Of a stretch of 64,000 nucleotides of DNA, positions 63,397-64,000 are shown in pieces. Made by a program: the position numbers and the translations under genes. The notes beneath the pieces are model-generated. The model worked only from the letters and a program-made list of their open reading frames with translations. It ran no database searches and was not told the origin of the DNA. Each line of letters opens with the position of its first letter. Within the stretch, counting starts at the first letter, position 1. Origin of the DNA: Bacillus fonticola (GTDB lineage: Bacteria > Bacillota > Bacilli > Bacillales > JC228). The DNA is taken from assembly GCF_012955605.1 (NCBI RefSeq), contig NZ_CP052135.1, forward strand, positions 1,333,501 through 1,397,500, given 5' to 3'.

Positions 63397-64000
63397 AAAA
63401 CCTTACTCACACGAGTTTTTCCGCAGAAGACTGCACGGTGTTGTTGACTGATTTGTCCGATGCCTCGGTTGAAGAAACGAGAGAGAAACGAGAGCGAGGG
63501 ATCCAATTAGGAACGTCCCATTATAGCGAAACACTCTTAAGAGAGACCCTTCCAACTGAGACGTATTCGATTATTTTTGAACAAGCTATTCGCCGTGAAG
63601 GGAAACAAGTAGCACAGCTCGTCGCAAATTGTGCGAAGAATCTTTGGGACAAGTATGGGGGTCGCTTTGTGCTTGTGAGCTTAGCGCGAGCAGGTACACC
63701 AGCTGGGGTGCTCGTTAAGCGTTATATTCAGCAAGCATGGGGCGCTTCCATCCCTCACTATACAGTATCCATCTTACGAGATCGGGGTCTTGATGAGAAT
63801 GCCATCCATACGATTGTAGAGGCACACCCCGGTCTTCCGCTACAGTTTTTTGATGGATGGACAGGAAAAGGAACGATAACGAGAGAGTTACAAAAAGCGT
63901 GTAACTTTTGGAACGAACGGTATACGCCCGCTATCTCCTCGGACCTTGCTGTATTAGCAGACCCTGGGAGGTGTGCGTCCGTTTCTGGAACGGAAAGAGA
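63393..64000 (+). CDS. StiP-domain protein of the ter cluster (partial, runs off the end)
   Basis: The first 202 codons are present. The sequence has a PRTase-like layout: VLVSLARAGTPAGVLVKRY, PHYTVSILRDRGLDENAI, and LQFFDGWTGKGTITRELQ. This matches proteins annotated as cysteine protease StiP family, found beside PRTase/TRSP and TerD genes. The N-terminus (MKNLTHTSFSAEDCTVLLTD) overlaps the previous gene by 4 bases. The rest of the operon lies outside the window. Confidence 0.85.
   Translation, partial: MKNLTHTSFSAEDCTVLLTDLSDASVEETREKRERGIQLGTSHYSETLLRETLPTETYSIIFEQAIRREGKQVAQLVANCAKNLWDKYGGRFVLVSLARAGTPAGVLVKRYIQQAWGASIPHYTVSILRDRGLDENAIHTIVEAHPGLPLQFFDGWTGKGTITRELQKACNFWNERYTPAISSDLAVLADPGRCASVSGTER

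Overview
The window is a chromosomal stretch of a spore-forming Bacillaceae bacterium. The long fapR-to-rbgA block follows Bacillus subtilis order, and the yprA-yprB-cotD-ypsA-gpsB-rnpB-ypsC and ypbQ-ypbR-ypcP-ypdQ-ypeP-ypeQ-cspD blocks do too. Sporulation genes (cotD and a gamma-type small acid-soluble spore protein gene) support this. Many start codons are GTG or TTG behind strong GGAGG-type ribosome sites, as expected in Firmicutes. The genus cannot be fixed from the sequence; an alkaliphile-type relative of Bacillus is a guess.

Layout. 1-950: end of an AbgT-type transporter gene, then a reverse-strand coiled-coil gene built of 54-bp repeats. 1.1-21.7 kb: housekeeping block for fatty acid synthesis (fapR-plsX-fabD-fabG-acpP), RNA processing and chromosome organisation (rnc, smc), the signal recognition pathway (ftsY-ylxM-ffh) and ribosome/tRNA maturation (rpsP-khpA-ylqD-rimM-trmD-rplS, lepB, rbgA). 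It is broken by two insertions: a 20-bp tandem array between smc and ftsY, and a 4-kb AT-rich accessory segment between ffh and rpsP. That segment carries a secreted protein gene, a membrane-anchored protein gene and a decayed IS1182-like transposase, itself split by another 20-bp array. 21.7-23 kb: an Old Yellow Enzyme gene with an internally deleted SDR gene behind it. 23.6-31.6 kb: argG-argH-carA-carB-argF, a tightly overlapping citrulline/arginine operon. 31.6-32.1 kb: a second array related to the first.

32.2-58.8 kb: hsp20; mrfA-mrfB DNA repair genes behind a LexA-like site; cotD with a SigK-like promoter; ypsA, gpsB, the RNase P RNA gene, ypsC, ypwA; an SDR; the alkylpyrone pair bcsA-ypbQ; dynA-ypcP; two RNase H-like genes; cspD; mntR; fhs; ypgQ-ypgR; brxA. 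Several very small genes (26-47 codons) sit between these.

58.9-64 kb: ypjP, then terD and a TerC-family gene, followed by a CitE-like lyase, a PRTase/TRSP protein and a StiP-domain protein running off the end. This is the ter-linked biosynthetic module whose product is still unknown, and it is the functionally most open locus. The structural novelty is the set of strictly 20-bp-period arrays (two related, one different), with decayed traces elsewhere, plus a 160-170 bp dispersed repeat present in two inverted copies and a 124-bp tandem duplication.
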